A program made the translations under genes and the position numbers. Positions 63,902-64,000 of a stretch of 64,000 nt of DNA are shown in pieces; position 1 is the stretch's first letter; every line of letters starts with the position of its first letter. The notes under the pieces were generated by a model. That model saw only the letters and a list, made by a program, of their open reading frames with translations. It did no database searches and was not told where the DNA came from. The stretch spans positions 1 through 64,000 of the forward strand of contig CAWFUR010000012.1 of the NCBI GenBank assembly GCA_963819115.1, read 5' to 3'. This stretch comes from JACVRW01 sp963819115. Lineage in GTDB: Bacteria; Actinomycetota; Thermoleophilia; Solirubrobacterales; Thermoleophilaceae.

Positions 63902-64000
63902 GCCTCACCCGCCGGAGCCTGCTGCGGCGCGGGGGCGCCGGGGCGGCGGGAGCCACGATGGCGGGCGCGCTGGTCAGGCCTCGCGCTGCGTCCGCCCAGA
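63898..64000 (+). CDS. Start of a Tat-exported protein, cut by window end
   Basis: Only 34 codons are visible. The GTG at 63898 overlaps the stop of the sulfatase-fold gene (GTGA). The leader has TRRSLLRRGG followed by an Ala/Gly-rich hydrophobic part and RPRAASAQ, a Tat signal with a likely cleavage site. It is therefore probably a partner of the preceding lipoprotein. The mature domain lies outside the window. Confidence 0.6.
   Translation, partial: MSLTRRSLLRRGGAGAAGATMAGALVRPRAASAQ

Overview
The window is 64 kb of very GC-rich chromosomal DNA. Gene content suggests a free-living, aerobic actinobacterium. The high proportion of GTG starts, a DUF4333-type lipoprotein, an F420-type luciferase-like oxidoreductase, an ANTAR regulator, an STAS/anti-sigma partner set and paired ferritin-like secreted proteins fit the class Thermoleophilia (Solirubrobacterales and relatives) best. 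That placement is inference from gene content, not from a marker-gene tree. No insertion sequence, CRISPR array, rRNA operon or phage module was recognised.

Layout. 0-12 kb holds single genes and short operons: a PASTA lipoprotein, a Ser/Thr kinase, a methyltransferase, an S53 peptidase, a cyclic-nucleotide-gated patatin, a membrane cupredoxin, a NagB-like/DUF218 fusion, and a coupled three-gene redox operon (tandem membrane protein, ApbE, ferric-reductase-like membrane protein). 12-20 kb is a catabolic-looking stretch: two TetR regulators, two formylglycine-type sulfatases, a secreted partner protein, a subfamily-I haloalkane dehalogenase and a small dimeric-barrel protein. 20-27 kb has assorted methyltransferase, membrane, VOC, phosphoesterase, DedA and hydrolase genes, plus a chain of three tiny overlapping genes. 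27-37 kb is a signalling region: STAS, ANTAR, sigma factor with zinc anti-sigma, PAS-GAF-LuxR, GGDEF/HD-GYP and a hybrid histidine kinase, with a collagen-like surface protein in the middle. 37-42 kb has an F420-type oxidoreductase, the serS - carbonic anhydrase - tRNA-Ser group, a divergent cytochrome c/cupredoxin pair, and an RsbW-like kinase. 42.3-57.1 kb is a complete 14-gene nuoA-N operon for respiratory complex I. 57-64 kb has an L,D-transpeptidase, two ferritin-like proteins, two proteins sharing an unrecognised small motif, an acyl-CoA ligase, an unusual sulfatase-fold lipoprotein and the start of a Tat-exported protein cut by the window edge.

How the parts work together. The nuo operon encodes the main NADH-driven proton pump. 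The nearby lipoprotein cytochrome c and the two cupredoxins are likely extracytoplasmic electron carriers. The 27-42 kb regulators look like a partner-switching and cyclic-di-GMP network. Many genes that begin a transcript have a TAnnnT box 6-10 bases before the start codon and no ribosome binding site, which predicts widespread leaderless mRNA. Genes inside operons are usually joined by 4-base ATGA or GTGA overlaps.

The most interesting leads are: the symmetric -10 element apparently shared by two divergent leaderless electron-carrier genes (40748-40754); the unnamed RDAYVLR motif family beside the ferritin-like pair; the NagB-like/DUF218 fusion that has lost the NagB catalytic segment; a BclA-type collagen-like protein in an actinobacterium; and a sulfatase-fold lipoprotein with Thr at the formylglycine position. 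At least two genes (around 11.9-12.7 kb and 36.7-37.1 kb) look frameshifted, either as real decay or as sequence errors.
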